Source: HIMB11 sp965657135 (GTDB lineage: Bacteria; Pseudomonadota; Alphaproteobacteria; Rhodobacterales; Rhodobacteraceae). Taken from it: a DNA stretch of 64,000 nucleotides. Position 1 is the stretch's first letter. Every line of letters starts with the position of its first letter. This document shows, in pieces, positions 43,996-52,330 of this stretch. The notes beneath the pieces are model-generated. The model saw only the letters and a list, made by a program, of their open reading frames with translations, did no database searches and was not told where the DNA came from. The position numbers and the translations under genes are program-made. The stretch covers positions 1 to 64,000 of the forward strand of contig CBFHNF010000005.1 in the NCBI GenBank assembly GCA_965657135.1, given 5' to 3'.

Positions 43996-45485
43996 TATTC
44001 GGACCCTATTTTGAATTCATTCGCAAGTGTCTTGCGGATGAGTTGCGGAACATGTTTAGGTGCAGGTTTTGTCAATATTTCTTGTGCGCGTTGCAGCGCA
44101 CGATCCTGCATCTCTGGGGCTGAATTGTCATCTAGCTCAGTGGCGCCTGCGCGTTCGGCAATTTCAGGATAAATAAAATCACTACGCATGCGTGCATAGG
44201 TTTCGGGTTGGCCCAGAAAGTGACCCTCACCATTCACGACAGATTTAATTGCATCCAAGCCAAGCGCATCTTCTGTCATTTCAAGGGGCGCATGCCCCCG
44301 TAGCGTCGCGCCCAACATATCGTTATCCGCAACCATTCCGGCGAGGCTGGTTCCCATCAAACTCGCCTGGCTACCAGCGGCTTGTGTCACAAGGTTAGCG
44401 CCTGCGGAAATCGCTATTGAAATACTGAGGGCTTTTTCGAAACCTGATTGATAGTCAATATGCCTGCTCCCCGTTGCACCTGCAATGATTGAACAAGGAA
44501 TATTCCAATGGCGCAATACCTGCAGGACCATTGAATTTGCCATCGCCTGCTCACCCGAGCCACCAGCAAGACCGCCTGATCTTAGATCAGTGATCATTGG
44601 GCGTGGCCCTGCGATTCTTGGGGCGTCTGGCTTTATGATGTGAACCCAAACCAATCCAGCCAAAGTTTCCGCAAGAGTTTGAGCGACTGCCCCTGCGATG
44701 GTTACGGGGCTGGATGCGCCTACTTGGCCAAATACGTTGCAATGAACTGGAATACCGTATGATACAGCCTGTTCTATCACATCCATGCTGTCGTTGTGCA
44801 ATCGCAGTGGCGGAACAGCATGGTTTACGTTTAGTGACAGAAAGGGGCGTGCTTTAAACGCCTCTGCACTTCCTGCAATTTCGTAACATAATGCTGCAAT
44901 TGGAGCGAGGTGTTCTGGTGCTGTCGCTTGGACCATGACGTGTTTTGCGCATCCCATCAATGCTGCCGCTGCGGTTGCTCGATCTAATGTCATGGGGTCT
45001 GCAATGTCGCGCGCAACGAGGGAGCGGGCAAAAAAGTCAATGTGGGCGCACTCATTTGCGATGCGCGCTGCATCATATAAATCAGAAAGCGTTGCCTCAC
45101 GATATGTTTTACAGCGTAGATCTTGCACCAACGGTGCTGCACCGCCAGTTCCAAGGTACACATTTTGACCGCCCACATGCATATCGTATGTGGGTACTTG
45201 CCCCGCCAATAAAACGGTTTTTGGCATCGCTTCCAAAGTTTCAAACACAAGTTTCGATGGAATTGTGACACGCCCTTCCAAGTCGCCAGCACCACCTTGT
45301 GAAAATCGATTGTGCACGTGTGGGGAGACCTCGCCCAAGCCAATAGTTTCCAGAATGTGGATTGCACCGGCCACAAGTGTTTCAATGGCATCTGTCGACA
45401 GACGCCCAGCGAAATGTCCAACGCCGTGGTCTATTGCGGGATGATTACAATCATTGGATTTGGGTTTGTTTCGATTTCTGCGCAT
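43995..45485 (-). CDS. Trimethylamine-methyltransferase (MttB) family protein, non-pyrrolysine
   Basis: About 496 residues from the ATG at 45485; an ATG at 45512 is also possible and neither has a strong RBS. It belongs to the MttB superfamily: 'GGQNVYLGTGGAAPLVQDLR', 'GCAKHVMVQATAPEHLAPIA', 'AGLVWVHIIKPDAPRIAGPR', 'DAIKSVVNGEGHFLGQPETY'. The frame has no internal amber codon, so it is a non-Pyl member like the glycine-betaine methyltransferases, which transfer methyl groups to a corrinoid protein. No corrinoid protein gene lies nearby. It is coupled to the reductase gene by a one-base overlap. Confidence 0.85.
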   Translation of the reverse strand: MRRNRNKPKSNDCNHPAIDHGVGHFAGRLSTDAIETLVAGAIHILETIGLGEVSPHVHNRFSQGGAGDLEGRVTIPSKLVFETLEAMPKTVLLAGQVPTYDMHVGGQNVYLGTGGAAPLVQDLRCKTYREATLSDLYDAARIANECAHIDFFARSLVARDIADPMTLDRATAAAALMGCAKHVMVQATAPEHLAPIAALCYEIAGSAEAFKARPFLSLNVNHAVPPLRLHNDSMDVIEQAVSYGIPVHCNVFGQVGASSPVTIAGAVAQTLAETLAGLVWVHIIKPDAPRIAGPRPMITDLRSGGLAGGSGEQAMANSMVLQVLRHWNIPCSIIAGATGSRHIDYQSGFEKALSISIAISAGANLVTQAAGSQASLMGTSLAGMVADNDMLGATLRGHAPLEMTEDALGLDAIKSVVNGEGHFLGQPETYARMRSDFIYPEIAERAGATELDDNSAPEMQDRALQRAQEILTKPAPKHVPQLIRKTLANEFKIGSE

Positions 45486-45613
45486 GTTGATTTCACAGTA
45501 TTCAAAACACATTTGTGATCAATAGAAATTCATTGGGTCGGTACATGTGATCGGGGTGCTTATACTGCATGAAACTTAATTTATTTGCGGTTAAGGGCGA
45601 ACGTAACATGCCG

Positions 45614-46097
45614 CTATGGCTGGCTAAGTTTGCTAATCCTGCCACCATCAATACGATAAATTTCATCCGTAAAGAACGCCGCATCAGGGGATGCAAGAAA
45701 TGTGATCAACGCCGCAACGACATAAGGTGGTCCTCCGCTGAATGGGGTGAATTTTTGCAATCTCTCGGCGAAATGCATCAGGATCAGGCATATTGTTGAT
45801 GTAAACAACATTTAGATCCGCATACGGTACATGATCAATCGTCTCGCGCGTGATAACAGCCGCATTATTAATTACGAAGTCGATGGATCCAAGCGCTGCC
45901 ACCACGGCTGCGGGCAATCTATCGCAATAATCTGTGTCCAATAAATCACCATTCAAATGGACCTCGGCCACATTCGCGCTGGAATCATGATCAGCAGCAG
46001 CGACGCGCACACTGCGTGTCCGAAGCCCTTCAACGATTGGCCGTCAGATGCCGCCTGCTGCGCCAGTGACAAGTGCGGACTTTCCCGAAAGTGTCAT
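45614..46097 (-). pseudogene. Decayed short-chain dehydrogenase/reductase (SDR)
   Basis: From the ATG at 46097 the frame reads 'MTLSGKSALVTGAAGGI' then a TGA at 46044-46046, where the GxxxGxG glycine should stand, and continues 'RPIVEGLRTRSVRVAAADHD'. The part 'LGSIDFVINNAAVITRETID' has the NNAA motif. After 'YADLNVVYINNMPDPDAFRR' the frame shifts near 45740, and the usual C-terminal segment appears in another frame ('VAALITFLASPDAAFFTDEI', 'YRIDGGRISKL'). The catalytic YxxxK segment is missing, so an internal deletion also occurred. It is clearly dead. It lies upstream of the MttB-like gene on the same strand and may once have belonged to that operon. Confidence 0.85.
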
Positions 46098-46176
46098 TTT
46101 TTGGTTCCTGATTTATGTGGGGCTAGCGAACCCTAGTGTTCACACAAAAAACCGCTTGATCACGAAATTTGTCAGG

Positions 46177-46617
46177 TTAGCTAAGTTCACCACGCAGAAC
46201 ATATTGCAAAATTTGGGCAACTTGTGCCGGTGTCGACGTTACGGCCAAGGCTGCGGCATCGACTTCCTTTAGGGCGTGTTGATGATCGTCCCCGTGCATA
46301 ACGATCAGCGATTTCCCAAGTGCTGCTGCATATCCCGCGTCGAATGCAGCGTTCCACTGTTTGTATTTTTCGCCAAACCGAACCACAACAACATCCGCAT
46401 CGCTGATTGCCTTTCGGGTGCGAATGGCATTTACCTTGGCACCCTTGTGATCATGCCAAAACTTGTTGTCCTCCGCGCCCAAAATCTTAACACCACAATC
46501 ATCACTCGCGGCGTGATCCAAAACAGGCGATGTGAATGTCACATCCAAGCCGTCACACAACGCAATTATTTCATCGCGCCAATTTGTATGAATTTCGCCA
46601 GACAGATAAATTTGCAT
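46177..46617 (-). CDS. YtoQ family protein
   Basis: About 146 residues from the ATG at 46617. The opening 'MQIYLSGEIHTNWRDEIIAL' and 'TFTSPVLDHAASDDCGVKIL' plus 'WHDHKGAKVNAIRTRKAISD' and 'VVVRFGEKYKQWNAAFDAGY' match the YtoQ family, a nucleoside-2-deoxyribosyltransferase-like fold (Rossmann-like with a conserved acidic pocket). No biochemical role is established for YtoQ. It is divergent from the pterin dehydratase gene with a 115-bp gap. Confidence 0.88.
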   Translation of the reverse strand: MQIYLSGEIHTNWRDEIIALCDGLDVTFTSPVLDHAASDDCGVKILGAEDNKFWHDHKGAKVNAIRTRKAISDADVVVVRFGEKYKQWNAAFDAGYAAALGKSLIVMHGDDHQHALKEVDAAALAVTSTPAQVAQILQYVLRGELS

Positions 46618-46732
46618 TTTGAATTTCCTTATTTTGTGTACAGATGTAAGCGGATTCACCGAATTTGCAAATGTTGAAGATTTGCAAGTGAGCCATATTT
46701 CTGAAGAATATGAAACGATCGAAAGAAAAAAT

Positions 46733-47008
46733 ATGGATGTCACTAAATTAAAAGCGCTTGGATGGGTCTTGGCACAAGACGGGCATTCGCTTCATAAAAC
46801 ATTCAAGTTCACATCGTTTCGCGCTGCGATGGATTGGATGGTTTCACTGGTTCCGCAAATTGACGAAATGGATCATCACCCAGAGTGGCGGAATGTTTAC
46901 AATCGGGTCGAAGTGACCCTGACCACTCATGATCAGGGAACTATAACGCAATTAGATGTCGATTTGGCCAACATTCTGGACGCAGGTTTTAAATCTATTC
47001 AGGTTTGA
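46733..47008 (+). CDS. phhB: Pterin-4a-carbinolamine dehydratase
   Basis: About 91 residues from the ATG at 46733, the usual length. The active-site signature is present: 'QIDEMDHHPEWRNVYNRVEV' has the H-H-P-x-W core, followed by 'TLTTHDQGTITQLDVDLA' with the third histidine. It dehydrates 4a-hydroxytetrahydropterin made by aromatic amino acid hydroxylases, regenerating the cofactor. No phenylalanine hydroxylase is seen in the window. Its 3' end overlaps the convergent DUF2237 gene by 14 bp. Confidence 0.9.
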   Translation: MDVTKLKALGWVLAQDGHSLHKTFKFTSFRAAMDWMVSLVPQIDEMDHHPEWRNVYNRVEVTLTTHDQGTITQLDVDLANILDAGFKSIQV

Positions 47009-47372
47009 ATTCGCATTCTTTTAACACCTCCAATGGAACAATATCCAATGCTCTTATATGCGTATTCTCTAAAATTACTCTCGGTGCACAGCCCTCTTCG
47101 TATGCCTGCAAAAAGCGGCCAGCACACAGACACCATTGATCGCCAGGTTTCAATCCCGCAAAGCCATATTCAGGACGTGGTGTGGATAGATCGTTGCCCA
47201 GATATTGTGACAGCATCAAAAACTCTTTATCCATGATTGCACAAACTGTGTGGCTTCCTTGGTCTTCCGCGCAGGTATCGCAGGATCCATTTCGAAAAAA
47301 TCCAGTGACAGGGTCCATTGAACACGGCTGTAAATCGCCCCCGAGTACATTTGTTGATGGTTCTTTCTGCAT
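46995..47372 (-). CDS. DUF2237 family protein
   Basis: 125 residues with the whole family pattern: 'NVLGGDLQPCSMDPVTGFFR', 'NGSCDTCAEDQGSHTVCAIM' with conserved cysteines, 'LSTPRPEYGFAGLKPGDQWC' and 'LCAGRFLQAYEEGCAPRVIL'. The conserved cysteines suggest metal binding or redox chemistry, but the function is unknown. Its 3' end overlaps the pterin dehydratase gene by 14 bp in convergent orientation. Confidence 0.9.
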   Translation of the reverse strand: MQKEPSTNVLGGDLQPCSMDPVTGFFRNGSCDTCAEDQGSHTVCAIMDKEFLMLSQYLGNDLSTPRPEYGFAGLKPGDQWCLCAGRFLQAYEEGCAPRVILENTHIRALDIVPLEVLKECEFKPE

Positions 47373-47442
47373 GCTAATCCAATCTGTCGGCTGCTGCTAA
47401 CCTAGTTTCAAATTTCACGATGTCATGCGGAAAGTGAAAAAA

Positions 47443-47892
47443 TCAGGCCTTGCTTTGTCTGATTACGCGTTCAAGGGAATCCAAAAAACGGGACCGATCA
47501 GACTTGGAAAATGATTTGGCGCGACCTTGAAAAAATGGATCGGCAGAGCGAATGTCCGACATTAAATCACGCGCGGCTAGGATTGGACCTATATTTTTGG
47601 TGTTCAAGATTTCACCGTTGGGCTTTACCACAAGTGCGCCATGTTCAATCGCGCGCGCAGCCAGTGGGATGTCAGATGTGACGACAATGTCCTGCGCACC
47701 GCAGCGTTCAGCGATCCATTGATCTGCCACATCAGCACCTTGATCAACTACAACAGTTGTAACGATCGGATTGGGTGAGGGGCGGATGCCGCCATTGCTC
47801 ACGACAAAAACCGCAATCTTATGACGGGTTGCTGTTTTTTCGACTTCTGCTTTAACGGGACAGGCGTCCGCATCAACGTATATTTTTGTCAT
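47443..47892 (-). CDS. YaiI/YqxD family protein (DUF188, PIN-like fold)
   Basis: 149 residues. The family opening 'KIYVDADACPVKAEVEKTAT' with its aspartates, the middle 'DVADQWIAERCGAQDIVVTS' and 'DIPLAARAIEHGALVVKPNG' carry the acidic residues of a PIN-like nuclease site. The family is widely conserved but without a proven substrate. It stands between other small conserved genes without an evident operon. Confidence 0.92.
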   Translation of the reverse strand: MTKIYVDADACPVKAEVEKTATRHKIAVFVVSNGGIRPSPNPIVTTVVVDQGADVADQWIAERCGAQDIVVTSDIPLAARAIEHGALVVKPNGEILNTKNIGPILAARDLMSDIRSADPFFQGRAKSFSKSDRSRFLDSLERVIRQSKA

Positions 47893-48030
47893 AGATTAAC
47901 GATCACTCGGTTTGAGTAGTTTGATAAACCCCGACTTATAGCGCAGGTCATGGACAATCAATGAAATCTCGCATTGCGTTTGATGCCACTGTCTCTAAGT
48001 TGTAGTGAAATTCAGAGCATAGGAATTCAT

Positions 48031-48396
48031 ATGTCAACCTTGCCAATGATCCTTGAACTCGGCGTCGGGAGTGCGCTGCGTTCAGGAAGTTACACCAAAG
48101 CCGCATGTCGCGCCGTGCGCGATGCACTGTGGCGCAATTCAATCAATCTCGTCGAGGTTTTTGGGGCTGAAAAAACCAGTATGCAGATCTTGGCTGAAAT
48201 CGCGTGTCAAAATCCGGATGCAGTGGATTTGCGGGCTGTCGAAGCAGAATTTCCCTACGGGAACGTAAAGGCGCGTGCCGTGCTGGGTGGATTGGATATC
48301 GCTAACCCTAACAAACAGGATCACGCAGGTGCCATCATCGCCCATGCTGCTATTATTGTATCCTTGGATCTGACAAAAAGGGACGATGCCGCATGA
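48031..48396 (+). CDS. Lin0512 family protein (first copy)
   Basis: About 121 residues from the ATG at 48031. It has the family outline 'MILELGVGSALRSGSYTKAA' and 'CRAVRDALWRNSINLVEVFG', then 'AEFPYGNVKARAVLGGLDIA'. The fold and function are unknown; the family often occurs as two adjacent genes, as here, suggesting a heteromeric complex. The next copy starts within its stop (ATGA overlap). Compared with the second copy, the N-terminal acidic motif is 'ELGVGS' instead of 'EMGSGA'. Confidence 0.88.
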   Translation: MSTLPMILELGVGSALRSGSYTKAACRAVRDALWRNSINLVEVFGAEKTSMQILAEIACQNPDAVDLRAVEAEFPYGNVKARAVLGGLDIANPNKQDHAGAIIAHAAIIVSLDLTKRDDAA

Positions 48397-48749
48397 AACG
48401 TCTGATATTGGAAATGGGATCAGGGGCCGATCTGTATGGAATGGATTACACCAAGGCCGCAACGCGCGCCTTTCATGATGCAATTCGGCACAGTTCCATC
48501 ATATTGTTTCGCGCGTTGGATATTGATCACTCAGTAATGCAAGTAAACGTGACAATTGGCGTCCAAGAGCCAGAAAAAGTTGACGTCACGCGTCTGATCC
48601 AAGAGGTCCCAAGAGGCAATCCAGACATCAAAGTTGTCTTTGGCGGTCACAATATCGCACCCATTGCGGGTGAAAACCCCACTGTCGTGGCCACATGCGC
48701 GATCGAGGCATTTGTCCCCGACCTAAGCAAGGCTTGGAACGTTACCTAA
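48393..48749 (+). CDS. Lin0512 family protein (second copy)
   Basis: 118 residues, homologous to the gene just upstream: 'RLILEMGSGADLYGMDYTKA' aligns with the first copy's start, 'ATRAFHDAIRHSSIILFRAL' with its second helix and 'VPRGNPDIKVVFGGHNIAPI' with its glycine-rich turn. Identity is modest, so the duplication is old. Overlap by four bases with the first copy implies coupled translation in a fixed ratio. Function unknown. Confidence 0.88.
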   Translation: MKRLILEMGSGADLYGMDYTKAATRAFHDAIRHSSIILFRALDIDHSVMQVNVTIGVQEPEKVDVTRLIQEVPRGNPDIKVVFGGHNIAPIAGENPTVVATCAIEAFVPDLSKAWNVT

Positions 48750-48810
48750 AGCCTATTGCACAGATGGAAAACCTATGCGTTCATGTAAAAAATTCTAGGT
48801 AGAGAAAAAA

Positions 48811-49602
48811 ATGCTTGATCAGTCGAAAATCAATGAATTCCAACAAAACGGCGCTGTTTTATTAAAAGGTGTTTTTGCGGAATTTGTTGAAAACGCCAGA
48901 ACCGCAATCGAAGAAAACATGAAAAACCCCAGTTGGCGCGAACGTACTTACCGGCCTGATGACGGGGGACAGGCGTTTTTTCAGGATTATGTGGTGTGGG
49001 ATCAATTTGATGGCTATCGCGCGCTGGTCCGCGATTCAGCAATGCCGAAACTGGCCGCACAATTGATGCAGTCCAAAACGGCGCGCGTGTTCCACGACCA
49101 CATCTTGGTCAAAGAACCGGGAAATTCTGTCGTCACGCCGTGGCATCAGGATCAGCCTTATTACTTGTGCGAAGGACGACAAAACGTCAGTTTTTGGGTG
49201 CCGCTAGATCACATCCCACGTGAACGAACGATTGAATATATTTCTGGTTCGCACAAATGGGGCAAGGATTTCAAACCGCAGCGATTTGATGGTACGGACC
49301 TGTTCGAGGGTGATACCAGTGAGGCAGTGCCTGACGTTGATAATCTGCGCGATGAGCTGGATATTTTGGGATGGGAAATGGAACCGGGTGATGCCGTTGC
49401 ATTTAATTTTCGCACCTTGCACGGGGCACCCGCAAATGCATCTCAAAACAGGCGGCGCGTGATTTCTATGCGCTGGGTAGGTGATGATGCGGTCTTTGCA
49501 AAACGCCTTGGACCAACATCACCTGCATTTCCAGATTTGGAGTATACGCCCGGCACTCCATTTGATGCTCCAGAATTTCCTGTGTTGTACTCTGACGAAT
49601 AA
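48811..49602 (+). CDS. Phytanoyl-CoA dioxygenase family (PhyH) protein
   Basis: 263 residues of the Fe(II)/2-oxoglutarate oxygenase family. The metal triad is visible: His and Asp in 'VVTPWHQDQPYYLCEGRQNV' (H-x-D) and a distal His in 'AFNFRTLHGAPANASQNRRR', with the 2-oxoglutarate-binding arginine following. 'WVPLDHIPRERTIEYISGSH' is also characteristic. It would hydroxylate a small molecule; bacterial members act on ectoine, lipids or secondary metabolites and the substrate here is unknown. It is followed by a minus-strand-oriented terminator. Confidence 0.88.
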   Translation: MLDQSKINEFQQNGAVLLKGVFAEFVENARTAIEENMKNPSWRERTYRPDDGGQAFFQDYVVWDQFDGYRALVRDSAMPKLAAQLMQSKTARVFHDHILVKEPGNSVVTPWHQDQPYYLCEGRQNVSFWVPLDHIPRERTIEYISGSHKWGKDFKPQRFDGTDLFEGDTSEAVPDVDNLRDELDILGWEMEPGDAVAFNFRTLHGAPANASQNRRRVISMRWVGDDAVFAKRLGPTSPAFPDLEYTPGTPFDAPEFPVLYSDE

Positions 49603-49631
49603 AAAAAAGGCCCCGCATATCATGCAGGGCC
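49599..49631 (-). terminator. Intrinsic terminator oriented on the minus strand
   Basis: Read on the minus strand, GGCCCTGCAT-GAT-ATGCGGGGCC (49631-49609) is a 10-bp stem with one G-T pair, followed by eight or more T. On the plus strand there is no T run. No minus-strand gene lies to its right for several kilobases. Confidence 0.7.
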
Positions 49632-49676
49632 AGTCCAACAGGGAGGTGTACTTGCGTACACTGCACAATTAATCTT

Positions 49677-49693
49677 GGTTACATTCGGTTACA
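49677..49693. repeat. Two GGTTACA direct repeats upstream of the GH3 gene
   Basis: GGTTACA occurs at 49677-49683 and 49687-49693, spaced exactly 10 bp. Same-face repeats this close are typical of activator sites. They lie about 120 bp before the GH3 gene start. The binding protein is unknown. Confidence 0.35.
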
Positions 49694-49809
49694 AGAATAT
49701 AGTTATTGCCTTATTGTCGCACATGGTTTGATCGTGGTAGTTCGGCGACAAGAGATTCACCTAACTTGATATGCGATTGCGGATGCCATCTGCAGTAGAA
49801 CAGGACAGC

Positions 49810-52263
49810 ATGACCTTTGATCAAAAATCACCTGAAGAAATTGTCGATCTTCTTTCTCTAGAGGAACAAGTTTCCATTCTCGCTGGTGCAGATTATTGGT
49901 CCACACCTGCAATTGAGCGATTGAGTATTGGCAAATTGCGCGTCACGGATGGGCCAAACGGTGCGCGCGGAAGTGGCTCTATTATCGGAGGGGTGACTGC
50001 TGCATGTTTTCCGGTGGGGATTGCACTGGGGGCGACTTGGAATGTCGATTTGATGCATCAAATTGGTGCTGCAATCGCGGATGAGGTAAAATCAAAAGGG
50101 GCCCATATGTTGCTTGGGCCTACGATTAACATGCATCGCACTGTAACCAACGGTCGAAACTTTGAATGCTATTCTGAAGACCCAGAGTTGGCAGCGGGTT
50201 TGACAGTTGGCTACGTTCAAGGATTACAGGCGAACCACGTTGCGGCGACGGTAAAGCATTTCATCGGAAATGAATCAGAAATTGAGCGTACAACAATAAA
50301 TTCAGCTATTGATGAACGTACACTCAGAGAAGTATATCTCCGCCCCTTCGAGGCCGCAGTAAAACACGCGAATGTTTGGGGGATTATGTCATCCTACAAC
50401 AAGTTGAACGGGATCTATACCGCAGAAAACGATTGGTTGTTAACAACCATTTTACGCGATGAATGGGGATTTGATGGCATTGTTATGTCCGATTGGTTCG
50501 GATCACGTACCACAGCGCCCACTGTAAACGCAGGATTAGATTTAGAAATGCCAGGTCCTACACGTGACCGCGGAGAGAAGTTGATCCAAGCCGTGCAAGA
50601 CGGATTGGTTTCACAGCAAACGGTGCGGGATCGCGCGATGGCCATGCTTCGTTTAATGAAGCGGGTTGGATCAATCAGTGATCACACTCCTTTTCAAGAA
50701 CATGCAGACAACCGCGCACAACACCGCGCTTTGATCCGCAAAGCAGGTTCTGATGCAACTGTCTTGTTGAAAAACGACGGGGTGCTTCCCATCGATGCCA
50801 CCCATGGGACCGTTGCTGTTATCGGTCCTAATGCAAATGTAGCACAGATTATGGGTGGTGGATCAGCGCAGTTAAACCCGCATTATCGTGTGACCCCGCG
50901 CGAGGCTATCGAGGCACGATTGGGTGCCCAACGGGTGGAATTCGCACAAGGATGTGCCAATCATCGCTGGGAACCGATCATAAATTCAGCATTTCAGATC
51001 GATTATTTTGATAACGAGGCTTTGCTCGGCTCCGCAGTTCATTCCGAAACAATCGATGGTTCTGTCGTGTTTTGGCACGAAGATGTAGCGGATGGTAAAG
51101 TGGACTCTAATGCCTTTTCTGTGCGCGTAAGCGGCGAGTATACGGCTATCGAAAAGGGACAGCATTGTTTTGGGTTACATGCAGCGGGCTATGCAAAACT
51201 GTATGTCGACGGTGAACTCATAGTTGATGCATGGGATACGTGGAGCAAAGGGCGCACCTTTTTTGAAGAGGGGTGCGATGAACGCACAGGCTATGTGGAG
51301 TTGAGCGTAGGACAAACGGTATCTGTTGTCATGGAGTTGCGTACGAAACCCGCCGATAATTTGTATTTTACGGCGTTCCGATTTGGCGTTTCACGCGTTC
51401 TGGGCCAGCCTGAAATCGATGCAGCCGTCGCAGCCGCCACAAGATGTGATAAGGCATTGGTTTTTGTTGGTCGCTCTGGAGAATGGGATACAGAAGGTTC
51501 AGACTTGGAAAACATCGATCTACCGCGCAATCAGAATGCTTTGATTGATGCGGTTTGCGCGGCGAATCCAAACACAATTATCATTTTGCAAACCGGTGGT
51601 CCGGTTGCAATGCCATGGGTTCAGCGCGTCCCTGCAATTATGCAATCGTGGTATCCGGGACAGGAATGTGGAAATGCGATTGCAGATGTCGTGTTTGGTG
51701 ACGCGGATCCTGGTGGCCGATTGCCGCAAACTTTCCCAACACGCTGGCGTGATAATCCAAGTCATAGTCAAGACCCGCAAATTTACCCAGGATCAGAGGG
51801 AACCGTTCGATATGGAGAGGGTGTGTATATCGGCTATCGCCATTATGAAAAACATGGGATTGTCCCCTTGTTCCCCTTTGGTCATGGTCTAACCTATACC
51901 GACTTTAGCTTAACGGATTTGACTGTCGAGAGCGATGAAAATGATGTGCATGTCACAGTAACCGTCAAAAATATTGGCTCACGGACTGGATCAACAGTTG
52001 TTCAGTTATATCTGGCAGACGACGATCCTGAAATCGAACGCCCGATCAAAGAATTGCGTGGATTTGCCAAGGTTACGCTTAACGCAAGTGAAACTGAAAC
52101 GCTCACCCTGAACCTGAAGTCACGTGATTTTTCCTATTTTGATGTAAACACCGCGTGCTGGCGCGTTGCGGGGGGGGAGTACACGCTCTTACTTGGGTTC
52201 TCATCGACGGACATCATTCTCACACATAAACTGACACAGACCGCATGCACGATACCTGTCTAG
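49810..52263 (+). CDS. Family GH3 beta-glycosidase with PA14 domain
   Basis: About 817 residues from the ATG at 49810, with an upstream in-frame ATG at 49771 also possible. The N-terminal GH3 barrel begins 'LSLEEQVSILAGADYWSTPA', and the nucleophile Asp is in 'GFDGIVMSDWFGSRTTAP'. The second GH3 domain carries the acid/base region 'GRSGEWDTEGSDLENIDLPR' (a Glu). A PA14 carbohydrate-binding domain is inserted around residues 390-540 ('GQHCFGLHAAGYAKLYVDGE'), and an Fn3-like end follows ('VTVKNIGSRTGSTVVQLYLA'). No signal peptide, so it is likely cytoplasmic. It probably hydrolyses beta-glucosides or related oligosaccharides and is followed by two sugar dehydrogenase genes. Confidence 0.93.
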   Translation: MTFDQKSPEEIVDLLSLEEQVSILAGADYWSTPAIERLSIGKLRVTDGPNGARGSGSIIGGVTAACFPVGIALGATWNVDLMHQIGAAIADEVKSKGAHMLLGPTINMHRTVTNGRNFECYSEDPELAAGLTVGYVQGLQANHVAATVKHFIGNESEIERTTINSAIDERTLREVYLRPFEAAVKHANVWGIMSSYNKLNGIYTAENDWLLTTILRDEWGFDGIVMSDWFGSRTTAPTVNAGLDLEMPGPTRDRGEKLIQAVQDGLVSQQTVRDRAMAMLRLMKRVGSISDHTPFQEHADNRAQHRALIRKAGSDATVLLKNDGVLPIDATHGTVAVIGPNANVAQIMGGGSAQLNPHYRVTPREAIEARLGAQRVEFAQGCANHRWEPIINSAFQIDYFDNEALLGSAVHSETIDGSVVFWHEDVADGKVDSNAFSVRVSGEYTAIEKGQHCFGLHAAGYAKLYVDGELIVDAWDTWSKGRTFFEEGCDERTGYVELSVGQTVSVVMELRTKPADNLYFTAFRFGVSRVLGQPEIDAAVAAATRCDKALVFVGRSGEWDTEGSDLENIDLPRNQNALIDAVCAANPNTIIILQTGGPVAMPWVQRVPAIMQSWYPGQECGNAIADVVFGDADPGGRLPQTFPTRWRDNPSHSQDPQIYPGSEGTVRYGEGVYIGYRHYEKHGIVPLFPFGHGLTYTDFSLTDLTVESDENDVHVTVTVKNIGSRTGSTVVQLYLADDDPEIERPIKELRGFAKVTLNASETETLTLNLKSRDFSYFDVNTACWRVAGGEYTLLLGFSSTDIILTHKLTQTACTIPV

Positions 52264-52330
52264 GGACTTAGCAATAGACCTTATTGCAGAGCTATGCCAC
52301 ATTTCCAGAAAACAAGCTGGGGATTTGGGT

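Noticed and set aside
43995..45485. Pyrrolysine-containing MttB
   Set aside because: The frame runs through the whole family length without an internal TAG, so it is a non-Pyl member.
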